A DNA stretch of 29,285 nucleotides from CAYLNK01 sp964384675 (GTDB lineage Bacteria > Acidobacteriota > Thermoanaerobaculia > UBA5066), in the NCBI GenBank assembly GCA_964384675.1, contig CAYLNK010000045.1, positions 1 through 29,285 on the forward strand, in the 5' to 3' direction. The notes beneath the pieces were generated by a model. The model made no database searches, was not told the DNA's origin, and saw nothing but the letters and a program-made list of their open reading frames with translations. A program made the translations under genes and the position numbers. The first letter of the stretch is position 1. Each line of letters opens with the position of its first letter. Positions 1-8,150 of the stretch are shown here, in pieces.

Positions 1-1087
1 GCCCCGGCCCGCAGAGCTCGGGCCGCGCGTCGACGGAGTCGCGGCCGTAGACGTCGGTGAGCCGCGCGGCGAGCTTCCGCCACGCCGCGTCGACCGCCGC
101 CTGGCGGGCCCGGTCCGCGACGAGCCTCGCCGGCGCGAGAACGGACGGGTTCACGTAGTGGAAGACGTGCAGGTCGATTCCGGACCGGTCGAAGGCCTCG
201 CGCATCCGCTCGGTGTGCTTCTGGGTGTCGTCGAAGAAGACGATGGCGTCGAATGCGCTCTCGGCGCCCGCCCTCCAGAGAAGGAGCCGGAGCATCCCAC
301 CCTTGTGCTGCCCGGCGCTCAGGAAGACCCCGTCCTCGTAGCGAGCCGGCCGGGCGTCCTTCAGGAGCTTCGCCACGAGCTTCGGCTTGCCGGGGGGAAG
401 GTGGGAGGCCAGCACGGCCTCGTCGCCCGGGACGATGTCGATCTCGCCGGCGAAGCCCCCCTCCGGGCCGAACGCGCTCGGCCCGAAGCAGAGCCCGTTG
501 CGGCGGAGCTCCCGGCGTGTGACGTCGTTGAACGAAGGACCGCGAGACGTCAGCACGATCGTCCGGAATCCCGTCCTCTGGAGCGAGGCCACGAACCCGA
601 CGGTCCCGGGCGCGCCTTCGGCGGAGGGCTGCGTCGGCTCCATGCGCCCCAGGACGTAGAGCAGGCCCTGCGTCTCGACGAGGGCCCCGAGGTCCTTCGC
701 CTCCAGGCACGCGGGCCCGTTGCGGGCAGCGCCGAGAAGAAGCGCTTCCTGCCACGTGTACCAGGCGTCCGACCCGAGGTCCTGGCCGGCCGTGAGGAGC
801 GTGTTGTCGAGGTCGAAGACCACGAGGACACGGGACGCCCCGTACCTCTCGCGGAGGGCGGCGAGCGCCGGGGCCGCCTCCTCGAAGCGCTCGATCCGCG
901 TGACGGCGGGCTGCGACGATTCCGCGTGCTCGTCCGCGGGGAGAGAGACGACGGGGCAGGGCGCCGCGGCGACGGCGGACGGCACGCCGGCCGCCTGGTC
1001 GGGGATGGCCGAACGGCAACCGGCGAGGGCGAAGGCCAGCGCGAGCGCGGTGCAGCCCCCCCTCCACGCGTACTCCCCCTTCTTCAT
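1..1087 (-). CDS. HAD-fold lipoprotein, DUF2608-like (partial, C-terminus outside window)
   Basis: The reading frame starts at ATG 1087 and runs off the left edge without a stop, so about 362 residues are visible. A GGAGGAG ribosome site lies just upstream. The N-terminus is a lipoprotein signal: a short positive stretch, a hydrophobic core rich in Ala and Leu, then a lipobox LAGC with the lipidated Cys at residue 24. HAD motif I is seen as DLDNT at residues 92-96, followed by a TS-containing motif II in the middle and a late FFDDT motif with the paired acids of the fold. Family knowledge: DUF2608 proteins are HAD-superfamily phosphatase-like proteins of mostly unknown substrate. The protein probably sits on the periplasmic face of a membrane as a phosphohydrolase; the substrate cannot be told. 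It is divergent from the toxin-antitoxin pair to its right. Confidence 0.8.
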   Translation of the reverse strand, partial: MKKGEYAWRGGCTALALAFALAGCRSAIPDQAAGVPSAVAAAPCPVVSLPADEHAESSQPAVTRIERFEEAAPALAALRERYGASRVLVVFDLDNTLLTAGQDLGSDAWYTWQEALLLGAARNGPACLEAKDLGALVETQGLLYVLGRMEPTQPSAEGAPGTVGFVASLQRTGFRTIVLTSRGPSFNDVTRRELRRNGLCFGPSAFGPEGGFAGEIDIVPGDEAVLASHLPPGKPKLVAKLLKDARPARYEDGVFLSAGQHKGGMLRLLLWRAGAESAFDAIVFFDDTQKHTERMREAFDRSGIDLHVFHYVNPSVLAPARLVADRARQAAVDAAWRKLAARLTDVYGRDSVDARPELCGPG

Positions 1088-1143
1088 GGCTCCTCCGTCC
1101 CCCCGAGCGACACGAGTCTACGGCAGCTCCTGCGCTCGTCGCG

Positions 1144-1179
1144 TTGCACCGGACCGGAGTGGTCACTATGCTGTGACCA
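1144..1179 (+). promoter_or_regulatory. Putative promoter and operator of the toxin-antitoxin pair
   Basis: A 7-bp inverted repeat, TGGTCAC at 1160-1166 and GTGACCA at 1173-1179, is separated by TATGCT (1167-1172). The spacer itself looks like a -10 box. A weak -35-like TTGCAC (1144-1149) lies exactly 17 bases upstream. The repeat ends about 20 bases before the antitoxin ATG. A palindrome straddling the -10 element is the usual arrangement for autorepression by an antitoxin or toxin-antitoxin complex. The repeat is directly seen; its regulatory role is inferred. Confidence 0.5.
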
Positions 1180-1198
1180 TGATCGTCAGGGACGGAGC

Positions 1199-1432
1199 AT
1201 GAAGCAGATCGCCGCCGCCGCCTTCAAGGCCCGATGCCTTCGGCTCATGGACGAGGTCAACGAGGGACGCGAGCCGCTCGTCGTCACGAAAAAGGGGCGC
1301 CCGGTGGTCCGGATCGTTCCCGCCGGCGAGCCGGCCCTGGACGTCTTCGGGTGCCTCGCCGGGAGGCTCGAGATCGTCGGCGACCTCCTCGAGCCCGTGA
1401 CCGAGCCCGGTGACTGGTCCGCGGTCCCGTGA
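1199..1432 (+). CDS. Phd/YefM-family antitoxin
   Basis: A 77-residue protein starting at ATG 1199. The N-terminal half matches the Phd/YefM DNA-binding fold: a 'FKARCLRLMDEV' helix, then a basic strand with 'PLVVTKKGRPVVRIVP', the classic signature of this family. The last 25 residues are the toxin-neutralising tail. The stop overlaps the toxin start (GTGA at 1429-1432), so the two proteins are translationally coupled. The antitoxin is expected to bind the palindrome upstream, repress the pair, and block the PIN nuclease. The larger open frame beginning much further upstream in the same phase is fortuitous, because it is antisense to the DUF2608 gene. Confidence 0.9.
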   Translation: MKQIAAAAFKARCLRLMDEVNEGREPLVVTKKGRPVVRIVPAGEPALDVFGCLAGRLEIVGDLLEPVTEPGDWSAVP

Positions 1433-1824
1433 TCCTCCTCGACACGCACGTCCTGGTCTGGATCGCGACGGAGCCGAAGAAGCTCTCGCGCCCGGCCGCC
1501 TCCGCCATACGTCGAGCCCTGCGGTCCGGGGGGCTCGCGATCGCGTCGGTCAGCCTCTGGGAGGTCGCGATGCTGGTCGCATCCGGGCGACTCCGCGCGC
1601 CCGGGACCACCGACGCCGTGATCCGGGAGCTCGTGGAACGGACGCGAGTCGCCGTCCTCGAGATCACACCGTCCGTCGCGGCCCTCGCGACACAGTTCCC
1701 CGAGGACTTTCCGCGCGACCCCGCCGACCGGCTGATCGCGGCCACGGCGCGAGACCGCGGCCTCGCCCTGGTCTGCGCCGACGAACGGATCCGCGCCTGC
1801 CCCCTGGTACGGACGATCTGGTGA
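1429..1824 (+). CDS. vapC: PIN-domain ribonuclease toxin, VapC-like
   Basis: A 131-residue PIN-domain protein with GTG start at 1429. The conserved metal-binding acids are visible: Asp5 in 'LLDTHVLVW', Glu45 in 'SLWEVAML', Asp100 in 'DPADRLI' and Asp118 in 'CADERI'. All four are intact, so the nuclease is probably active. Family knowledge: VapC toxins are Mg-dependent RNases that cut tRNA or rRNA. The length is normal for the family. It is coupled to the antitoxin by a 4-bp overlap and converges with the MurF-like gene, which ends 10 bases away. This is an ordinary chromosomal type II module; a link to the defence operon 6 kb away is not supported. Confidence 0.92.
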   Translation: MILLDTHVLVWIATEPKKLSRPAASAIRRALRSGGLAIASVSLWEVAMLVASGRLRAPGTTDAVIRELVERTRVAVLEITPSVAALATQFPEDFPRDPADRLIAATARDRGLALVCADERIRACPLVRTIW

Positions 1825-1834
1825 CGCCGGTCGC

Positions 1835-3286
1835 CTACCTCGGGACCGAGAGCGCCACGAGCTCCTCGGCGAGGAGCGGGAAGCCGAGCTTCTCCGTCCC
1901 CTTCATCAGCACCACGTCCCCGGGCCGGACGCTCTCGAGGAGGCTCACCAGCACCGGCGCCCCGGCCGGGACGAAGCGGGAGGGGATCCCGGCGTCCACG
2001 GTGCGCCTGGCGATGCGGGACGCTTCACCCCCGATCGCCACGACCGCGCTCGGAGAGAGGGACGCGAGGTACCCGCCGAGCGTCTCGTGCTGGGCCGAGG
2101 AGAGCGGCCCGAGGCCCTCCATCTCGCCGACGACGGCGACGAAGCGGCGCTCGGTCAGGTTCGCGATCTCGCGCGCCGTGGCGAACGCGGCGTGGAGCGC
2201 GTCCGGGACGTGCGCGTCGCGATCGTGGAGGAGGAGGGTGTGGTCGCCGCACTCGAGGAGCCCAGGCTGGCCCGGACCCGGCTGGCCCAGCCCGATCAGC
2301 GCCTCGGCCATGCGATCGGGCGGGAAGGGCCGGCCCAGCAGGTGCTCGGCCGCGGCCAGGGCGAGGAGCGCCGCGCGGCACCCGGGCTCGCCGGGCAGCG
2401 GGACGTCGAACTCGGTCTCGCGCCGGGCCCCGAGCTTGCGCGACGTGGAGAGGTCCCGGGTGATCTGCAGGTGGGCGTGGCACGGGCCGAGCGGCACTCG
2501 CAGCGACTGGCGGTACGACAGGCCTTCGGCCGCTCCGCAGGCGATCACCTCGCCGAGGCGGGGATTCCGGAGGACCCGGGAGATGTGCCTGTCGTCCCCG
2601 TCGACGACGGCGAACGCGCCGTCGGGCAGCCGGTAGAGCAGCTCGGCGGGGTCCGAGCCGTCGAAGGTGCCGAGCGCGGACGGGGCGGCGCGCGTGACGA
2701 CCCCGGCCTGAGGCTCCACGGTCGCGACCAGGTGGGCGAGGTCGCCCGGCGTGCGGGCTCCCAGCTCGACGACCGCGAACCTGTGACCATCGTGGAGGCC
2801 GAGGAGGACGCCGGCGATCCCCAGGGCGTCGTCGACGGCGCCGGCGACGGTGCTGACGCGGGAGGCTCCCGCCGAGGCGGTCAGGAGCGCCGTCAGGCAG
2901 CGCGCCGTCTGGGTGCGCCCCCACGACCCCGACACCGCGACGAGCCAGCGCGCCCCTTCACGGTGCGGCGCGAGCCCCCACCGGCGGCGGTGCGCGCGGG
3001 CCAGCCGCATCAGCGCGTCGAGCGGCTCCCGCGCGACGACCACGCCACCCACGGACGGGAAGGGAGCGGTGTCGGGGATCACGAACGAGCCCGCTCCCGC
3101 CGCCACGGCGGCGGCCACGCCGGCCCCCCCTTCGAGGTCGACGAAGAGGGCACCCGGGGTCACCTGGGCGGGGTCGACCGCGACCCCCGTCGTGGGCCGT
3201 CCGTCGCGCACGACCCGGCCGCCGGTGGCCTCGGCGACCTCGGCGTCCGTGAAGGGTGTCCGGTTTCTGGGTAGTGCCGCGTGCAT
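1835..3286 (-). CDS. Degenerate MurF-like Mur ligase
   Basis: A 483-residue protein from ATG 3286; a TTG at 3307 would add seven residues. Overall order follows MurF (UDP-MurNAc-tripeptide:D-Ala-D-Ala ligase): an N-terminal substrate domain with 'VTPGALFVDLEG', a central ATPase domain, and a C-terminal domain with 'VVGEMEGLG' and 'GDVVLMKGTEKLGF'. Key residues are changed. The P-loop reads GSWGRTQT, with Arg where Mur ligases carry the catalytic Lys. The usual DDTYNANP motif is replaced by 'LLHDRDAHVPDALHAA', and the expected 'NxxN' motif of the central domain is missing. A true MurF usually sits in the dcw cluster, so this is probably a paralogue with lost or altered activity. It is divergent from hemE across a spacer of about 44 bases. 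Confidence 0.75.
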   Translation of the reverse strand: MHAALPRNRTPFTDAEVAEATGGRVVRDGRPTTGVAVDPAQVTPGALFVDLEGGAGVAAAVAAGAGSFVIPDTAPFPSVGGVVVAREPLDALMRLARAHRRRWGLAPHREGARWLVAVSGSWGRTQTARCLTALLTASAGASRVSTVAGAVDDALGIAGVLLGLHDGHRFAVVELGARTPGDLAHLVATVEPQAGVVTRAAPSALGTFDGSDPAELLYRLPDGAFAVVDGDDRHISRVLRNPRLGEVIACGAAEGLSYRQSLRVPLGPCHAHLQITRDLSTSRKLGARRETEFDVPLPGEPGCRAALLALAAAEHLLGRPFPPDRMAEALIGLGQPGPGQPGLLECGDHTLLLHDRDAHVPDALHAAFATAREIANLTERRFVAVVGEMEGLGPLSSAQHETLGGYLASLSPSAVVAIGGEASRIARRTVDAGIPSRFVPAGAPVLVSLLESVRPGDVVLMKGTEKLGFPLLAEELVALSVPR

Positions 3287-3330
3287 CGGGCGCGGGGATT
3301 GTCGCAAATGCCGGGTTACCCTTGCGCCCG

Positions 3331-4365
3331 ATGACGCCCGACCAGCCCTCCCGCCAGCGTTTCGTCGACGCCGCGTTCGGCCGCCCGGTCGACCGGCCCC
3401 CCGTCTGGCTCATGCGCCAGGCCGGCCGCTACCTGCCCGAGTACCGCGAGGTACGCAAGCGCCTGAAGTTCCTGGAGCTGTGCGCGAACGTGGAGGGGGC
3501 GGTCGAGGTGTCGCTCCAGCCGTTCCGGCGCTTCGCCATGGACGGCGTGGTGTTCTTCTCCGACATCCTGATCCCGCTCCCGCCGATGGGGATCGAGGTG
3601 CAGCTGGACGAAGGGGGGCCGAAGCTGCCCACCCCGGTCCGCGGCGCCGACGCGATCCGGGCGCTCCACTCCTTCGACCCGAACGTGGAGACCGCCTTCG
3701 TGCCCGAGATCCAGCGGGTCCTGAAGCGGGAGCTGGGCGAGAAGGCCGCGATCATCGGCTTCTGCGGCGCGCCGTTCACGCTGGCGACGTACGTCCTCGA
3801 GGGGGGCAGCTCGAAGTCGTTCGTGCAGACGAAGACGCTGCGGCACCAGGACCCGGCGCTCTTCGCCGAGCTCCTCGGCAAGCTGGCCGACGCCTGCGGG
3901 ATCTACCTGGGGGCGCAGATCGAGGCCGGGGCGGACGTCGTGCAGCTCTTCGACAGCTGGGCGTCCGAGCTACCCGCCGACGACTACGAGCGCTTCGCGC
4001 TGCCGGCGATCGAACGGCTGCTCTCGCACCTTCCGCGACGGGGCGAGGTCCCGGTGATCCTCTACGCCTCGGGCTCGGCGCACCTCGTCGAGGTGCTGGC
4101 GAAGAGCTCCGCCGAGGTGCTCTCCATCGACTGGAAGCTCCCCCTCGACGAGGCGCGGCGCCGCGCCGCGGGCGAGGCGCTCCAGGGGAACGTCGACCCC
4201 GGCCTCCTGCTGGGCCCACGCGAGGGGGTCGTCGCCGCCGCGCTCGCCGCCCGCCGCGCCGCCGGACCCACGGGCCACGTCCTCAACCTCGGCCACGGCC
4301 TCCTCCCGCCGACGCCGCCCGAGAACGTCGGGGCGTTCGTGGAGTCGGCGCGGGCCGCGCTGTAG
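3331..4365 (+). CDS. hemE: Uroporphyrinogen decarboxylase HemE
   Basis: This enzyme removes four carboxyl groups from uroporphyrinogen III to give coproporphyrinogen III in the cytoplasm. The protein is 344 residues from ATG 3331, a normal length. Landmarks are the substrate-binding loop RQAGRYLPEYR (29-39), the catalytic Asp78 in 'FFSDILIPLPPMG', the 'GFCGAPFTLATYVLEGG' strand-loop, and a C-terminal 'GNVDP' with 'LNLGHGLLP'. An upstream in-phase ATG at 3256 lies inside the divergent MurF-like gene and would add residues absent from the family, so 3331 is preferred. It is the first gene of a four-gene haem operon; hemN follows after 10 bases. Confidence 0.97.
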   Translation: MTPDQPSRQRFVDAAFGRPVDRPPVWLMRQAGRYLPEYREVRKRLKFLELCANVEGAVEVSLQPFRRFAMDGVVFFSDILIPLPPMGIEVQLDEGGPKLPTPVRGADAIRALHSFDPNVETAFVPEIQRVLKRELGEKAAIIGFCGAPFTLATYVLEGGSSKSFVQTKTLRHQDPALFAELLGKLADACGIYLGAQIEAGADVVQLFDSWASELPADDYERFALPAIERLLSHLPRRGEVPVILYASGSAHLVEVLAKSSAEVLSIDWKLPLDEARRRAAGEALQGNVDPGLLLGPREGVVAAALAARRAAGPTGHVLNLGHGLLPPTPPENVGAFVESARAAL

Positions 4366-4375
4366 AGTCACGCCG

Positions 4376-5803
4376 ATGCCGCCCATCCCGATCCGCCTCC
4401 GCGGCGAGACGCTCCCGATGACGACGGAGCTGCTCGACCGGTACAACGTGCAGGGCCCCCGCTACACCTCGTATCCGACCGCCCCCGAGTGGAAGTCGGA
4501 CATCGGCCCGTTCGAGCTGGACGCCGCCTGCGCCCGCGCCAACGCCGGCGGCGCGCCGGTCTCGCTCTACGTGCACCTGCCGTTCTGCGAGGAGCAGTGC
4601 TGGTTCTGCGGCTGCTTCATGAAGGTCGTCCCGAAGCCGGACCGAAAGGAAGGGCGGGAGGAGATCGTCGGGTACATGGCCGACGTGCACGCCGAGATCG
4701 ACTTCATGGCGCAGCGGGTCGACCGCTCGCGCCCGGTGGTCCAGGTCCACTGGGGCGGCGGCACGCCGACCTACCTGACGCCCTCCCAGGCCGACGAGCT
4801 GGCCGCCCACCTCGTGGAGGCCTTCCCCCTGGCGGCGAACGCCGAGGTGTCGGTGGAGGTGGATCCGCGCATCACGACGGCCGCTCACCTCGAGACGCTC
4901 GCGAAGCGGGGCTTCAACCGGGTGTCGATGGGCGTCCAGGACTTCGACGCCGAGGTCCAGGAGCTGGTGAACCGGGTCCAGCCGTACGAGATGACGCGAG
5001 ACCTCGTGCTGGCCGCGCGGGCGGCGGGCTACGGCTCGGTCAACCTCGACATGATCTACGGCCTCCCCGGCCAGACGCGCGCGGGCTTCGAACGGTCGGT
5101 GGAGCAGATCCTCACCCTCAACCCGGACCGCGTGGCGATGTACTCCTACGCCCACGTCCCGTGGCTCAAGCGGCCGCAGCGCGTCCTGGCCGCGCACCTG
5201 CCGGAGGGGACCGAGAAGTTCGCGATCTTCGTCTCCGGGATAGAGCGGTTCGTGGACGCCGGGTACGTCTACATCGGCATGGACCACTTCGCCCGCCCGC
5301 ACGACGAGATCGTGAAGGCCCAGGACGACCGCACGCTCACCCGCAACTTCCAGGGCTACACGACGCACGCCGGCTGCGACCTTTACGGCCTCGGGATCTC
5401 GGCGATCTCCTCGATCGACGACACGTACGCCCAGAACGCCAAGGAGTACCCCGCGTACCACGAGGCGTGCGCCGCCCGCCGCCCGTCCACCCAGCGGGGA
5501 CACCGGCTGGCCGGCGAGGACCGCCTGCGCCGCGAGGTGATCACCCGACTCCTGTGCCACTGCGTGCTCGACCGCCGCGAGATCGAGCGCGACTTCGAGC
5601 TGGCCTCGTTCGAGAAGACGTTCGCCTCGGCCGAGGCACGCCTGCCGGCGATGATCGGCGACGGTCTGGTGTCCGATGACGGAGACAGAATCCGGGTGAC
5701 CCCGCTCGGACGGATCTTCATCCGGAACGTGGCGATGCTGTTCGACTCCTACCTCGACTCGAAGTCTCCGGACGCGCCGAAGATCTTCTCCAAGACCTTG
5801 TGA
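4376..5803 (+). CDS. hemN: Oxygen-independent coproporphyrinogen III oxidase HemN
   Basis: A radical-SAM enzyme that converts coproporphyrinogen III to protoporphyrinogen IX without oxygen. The 4Fe-4S cluster motif CxxxCxxC is Cys71, Cys75 and Cys78, followed by Cys80, as in true HemN rather than HemW. The 'YNVQGPRYTSYPTAP' N-terminal substrate and cofactor segment, 'HWGGGTPTYL', 'VSMGVQDF' and 'GLPGQT' motifs are all present. Length is 475 residues from ATG 4376; ATG 4418 (residue 15) starts closer to the usual family N-terminus and may be the real start. The gene ends in a GTGA overlap with hemH, so translation is coupled. Confidence 0.97.
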   Translation: MPPIPIRLRGETLPMTTELLDRYNVQGPRYTSYPTAPEWKSDIGPFELDAACARANAGGAPVSLYVHLPFCEEQCWFCGCFMKVVPKPDRKEGREEIVGYMADVHAEIDFMAQRVDRSRPVVQVHWGGGTPTYLTPSQADELAAHLVEAFPLAANAEVSVEVDPRITTAAHLETLAKRGFNRVSMGVQDFDAEVQELVNRVQPYEMTRDLVLAARAAGYGSVNLDMIYGLPGQTRAGFERSVEQILTLNPDRVAMYSYAHVPWLKRPQRVLAAHLPEGTEKFAIFVSGIERFVDAGYVYIGMDHFARPHDEIVKAQDDRTLTRNFQGYTTHAGCDLYGLGISAISSIDDTYAQNAKEYPAYHEACAARRPSTQRGHRLAGEDRLRREVITRLLCHCVLDRREIERDFELASFEKTFASAEARLPAMIGDGLVSDDGDRIRVTPLGRIFIRNVAMLFDSYLDSKSPDAPKIFSKTL

Positions 5804-6768
5804 AGACGGCCGCGCTCCTCATCCAGCTCGGCGGCCCGCAGCGGCGCGAGGACCTGAAGCCGTTCCTGTACGAGCTGTTCGCCGATCCCGAGATCCTCGG
5901 CATCCCGTTCGCTCCCCTCCGCAAGCTGGTCGCCTGGACCATCGCCACGACGCGGGCCCCGAAGTCGGCGAAGACGTACGAGGCGATCGGCTGGTCGCCG
6001 ATCCGCTGCTGGACGGAGAAACAGGCGATGCTCACCGAGGCCGCCCTCGCGGCGCGCGGGCAGACGGTGCTGGTCCGGCCCGCCATGACGTGCAGCGCCC
6101 CGATGGTCGAGGAGGCGCTCGCCGACCTCCGAAAGGAGGGCGTCGAACGGCTCGTCGTCCTGCCCCTCTACCCTCAGTACTCCGTCACCACCACCAAGGG
6201 CTCCTTCGCACGCGTCACCTCGGCGCTCGCCGCGATGGGCTGGAGGCCCGAGCGCCACGACGCCCCCGACGCCTGGTACGACCAGCCCCGCTTCGTCGCG
6301 AGCCACGTGACGCGAATCGAGGAGGCGCTCCGGAAGGTGCCGGACCAGGATCCGTCGAAGACCGTGATCCTCTACTCGGCGCACTCCCTGCCGGTCTCCA
6401 CGGTCGAGAAGAAGAAGGACCCGTACCCGAAGCACGTCGAGGGGACGGTGGTCGCCATCGACACCGCGCTCGGAAATCGCTACCGGTCGCGCCTGGCGTA
6501 CCAGTCCAAGGTCGGGCCCGTGCCGTGGATCGGCCCCGCCACCCAGGACGTGCTGGGGGAGCTGGCGCGAGCCGGCGAGACGCAGGTCGTCGTGGTGCCC
6601 ATCGCGTTCGTCTCCGACCACGTCGAGACGCTGTACGAGATCCGGATGCTCTTCGCGGACGAAGCGAAGCGGCTGGGGATCCCGCACTACGTCGCGGCCG
6701 ACGGCCTGAACGACGAGCCGCAGTTCATCGAGGCCCTCGCCGACCTGGTGGAGGGAACGCTCCGGTGA
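5800..6768 (+). CDS. hemH: Ferrochelatase HemH (protoporphyrin type)
   Basis: This enzyme inserts ferrous iron into protoporphyrin IX to make protohaem at the cytoplasmic membrane face. It is 322 residues, with a GTG start at 5800 overlapping the hemN stop by 4 bp. Catalytic landmarks are His195 in 'YSAHSLP', the 'YQSKVGPVPWIGP' substrate loop, and Glu276 in 'SDHVETLYEI'. It ends in another 4-bp overlap (GTGA) with hemG. Because the neighbouring genes are hemN and a HemG/HemY-type oxidase, the operon runs the protoporphyrin-dependent route, not the coproporphyrin-dependent (HemQ) route. Confidence 0.96.
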   Translation: MKTAALLIQLGGPQRREDLKPFLYELFADPEILGIPFAPLRKLVAWTIATTRAPKSAKTYEAIGWSPIRCWTEKQAMLTEAALAARGQTVLVRPAMTCSAPMVEEALADLRKEGVERLVVLPLYPQYSVTTTKGSFARVTSALAAMGWRPERHDAPDAWYDQPRFVASHVTRIEEALRKVPDQDPSKTVILYSAHSLPVSTVEKKKDPYPKHVEGTVVAIDTALGNRYRSRLAYQSKVGPVPWIGPATQDVLGELARAGETQVVVVPIAFVSDHVETLYEIRMLFADEAKRLGIPHYVAADGLNDEPQFIEALADLVEGTLR

Positions 6769-8117
6769 CGAGGACGCTCGTCGTCGGCGGCGGGATCGCC
6801 GGGCTCACCGCCGCGTACCGCGCCCCGCACCGCGACGTCGTGGTGCTGGAGGGGAGCGACCGGCTGGGCGGCTGCGTCCGGACGATCCGCGAGGACGGCC
6901 TGATCCTGGAGGCCGGTCCGAACACGCTCCGCACCGGCGAGGCCGCGGACCGCCTGCTGGCCGACCTCGGCCTCACCGGCGACCTGATCACCGCCGACGG
7001 ACGCGCGCCCCGCTACCTGGTGAGGGGCGGGCGCCCTCGCTCCGTGGTGCCGGGCCCGCCCGGCCTCTTCACCGGCGCGATCTCGTTCGGCGGGAAGCTC
7101 CGTCTCCTCGGTGAGCCGTTCGTGTCCAAGCGTCCCGACGGGCTCGACGACGAGTCCGTGGCGTCGTTCTTCGCTCGCCGCTTCGGCGCCGAGGCGGCCC
7201 GGCAGCTGGCCGGGCCGATCGTCTCGGGCGTCTACGCGGACGATCCGGCCACGCTCTCGGTGAGGAGCGCGTTCCCGTCGCTCTGGGACGCCGAGGGGCG
7301 CGCCGGCAGCGTCGTGAAGGGTCTGATGAGCGGCGGCAAGGGCAAGGACAGGAAGGGACCGCGCTACCGGCCGCAGACGATCAACTTCAAGACCGGCCTC
7401 TCCGCCCTGATCGAGGCGCTGCAGCAGAGGCTCGAGTCCGAACGCGCCGTCATCGAGAAGAACGCGCGCGCGACGCGGATCGAGGGCGGCGCGGGCGCGC
7501 CGTGGCGGGTCGCGACCGGCGACGGGCGCTCCTTCGAGGCGGAGAAGCTCCTGCTGACGCTGGAAGCGCCGAAGCTGGCCGCGCTGCTCGGCGACCGTCT
7601 TCCCCGCTCCGGCGCCCGCCTCGCGGCGCTCGCCTACTCCCGGGTCTCCGTCGCGCTGATGGCGTACGAGGTGGCCAGCACCGACGCACCGGTCGGCTTC
7701 GGCACCCTGATCCCGCGCGGCGAGGGCTTCCGGGCGCTCGGCATCCTCTATCTCTCGTCGCTCTTCCCGGGGCGCAACCCCGCCGGCCTGGCGATCCTGA
7801 CCGCGTTCCTCGGCGGGGCGCTCGAGCCGGACCTACCCGGCCGTCCGGACGACGAGCTGCTGGCCCTGGCCGAGTCCGAGGCCCGGCGCATGCACCCGCG
7901 GCTGGGCCGGCGTGCCTTCGGACGCGTCGTTCGCTGGGAGGCGGCGATCCCGCGCCTCCCGCTCGGCCACCACGAGACGCTCCGTCTCCTCGACGAGGAC
8001 CTCGCGGCGCTGCGGGGGGGCGGGCCCGAAACCCTGATCGTCACCGGACCGTGGCGCGACGGCGTGTCGCTCTCCGACCGGATCACGCGGGCCGAGGCGC
8101 TGGGGGCGCGGCTGTAG
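6765..8117 (+). CDS. hemG: Protoporphyrinogen oxidase, HemG/HemY type
   Basis: An FAD-dependent oxidase taking six electrons from protoporphyrinogen IX to give protoporphyrin IX. The 450-residue protein starts at GTG 6765, inside the hemH stop. The N-terminus is a Rossmann dinucleotide fold: 'LVVGGGIAGLTAAY' at 5-18, then the ribose-binding Glu29 in 'VVLEGSDRLGG'. The C-terminus carries the second FAD contact 'LIVTGPWRDGVSLSDRI', a variant of the family's GN.Y.GVgvndC segment. The gene closes the haem operon and converges with the defence operon, leaving 33 bases between stops. The HemY class usually uses oxygen as acceptor, which sits beside an oxygen-independent HemN. Confidence 0.94.
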   Translation: MTRTLVVGGGIAGLTAAYRAPHRDVVVLEGSDRLGGCVRTIREDGLILEAGPNTLRTGEAADRLLADLGLTGDLITADGRAPRYLVRGGRPRSVVPGPPGLFTGAISFGGKLRLLGEPFVSKRPDGLDDESVASFFARRFGAEAARQLAGPIVSGVYADDPATLSVRSAFPSLWDAEGRAGSVVKGLMSGGKGKDRKGPRYRPQTINFKTGLSALIEALQQRLESERAVIEKNARATRIEGGAGAPWRVATGDGRSFEAEKLLLTLEAPKLAALLGDRLPRSGARLAALAYSRVSVALMAYEVASTDAPVGFGTLIPRGEGFRALGILYLSSLFPGRNPAGLAILTAFLGGALEPDLPGRPDDELLALAESEARRMHPRLGRRAFGRVVRWEAAIPRLPLGHHETLRLLDEDLAALRGGGPETLIVTGPWRDGVSLSDRITRAEALGARL

Positions 8118-8150
8118 AGCCAGGCGCGCTCGGCCGAGCCCACACGAGAC

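Noticed and set aside
158..1198. Upstream extension of the antitoxin frame to position 158
   Set aside because: It is antisense to the HAD lipoprotein gene and its composition is not protein-like; the Phd/YefM fold begins at 1199.
8128..8139. Perfect palindrome GCTCGGCCGAGC between hemG and the UvrD-like gene as a terminator
   Set aside because: It has no loop and no T-run on either strand, so a functional intrinsic terminator cannot be supported.
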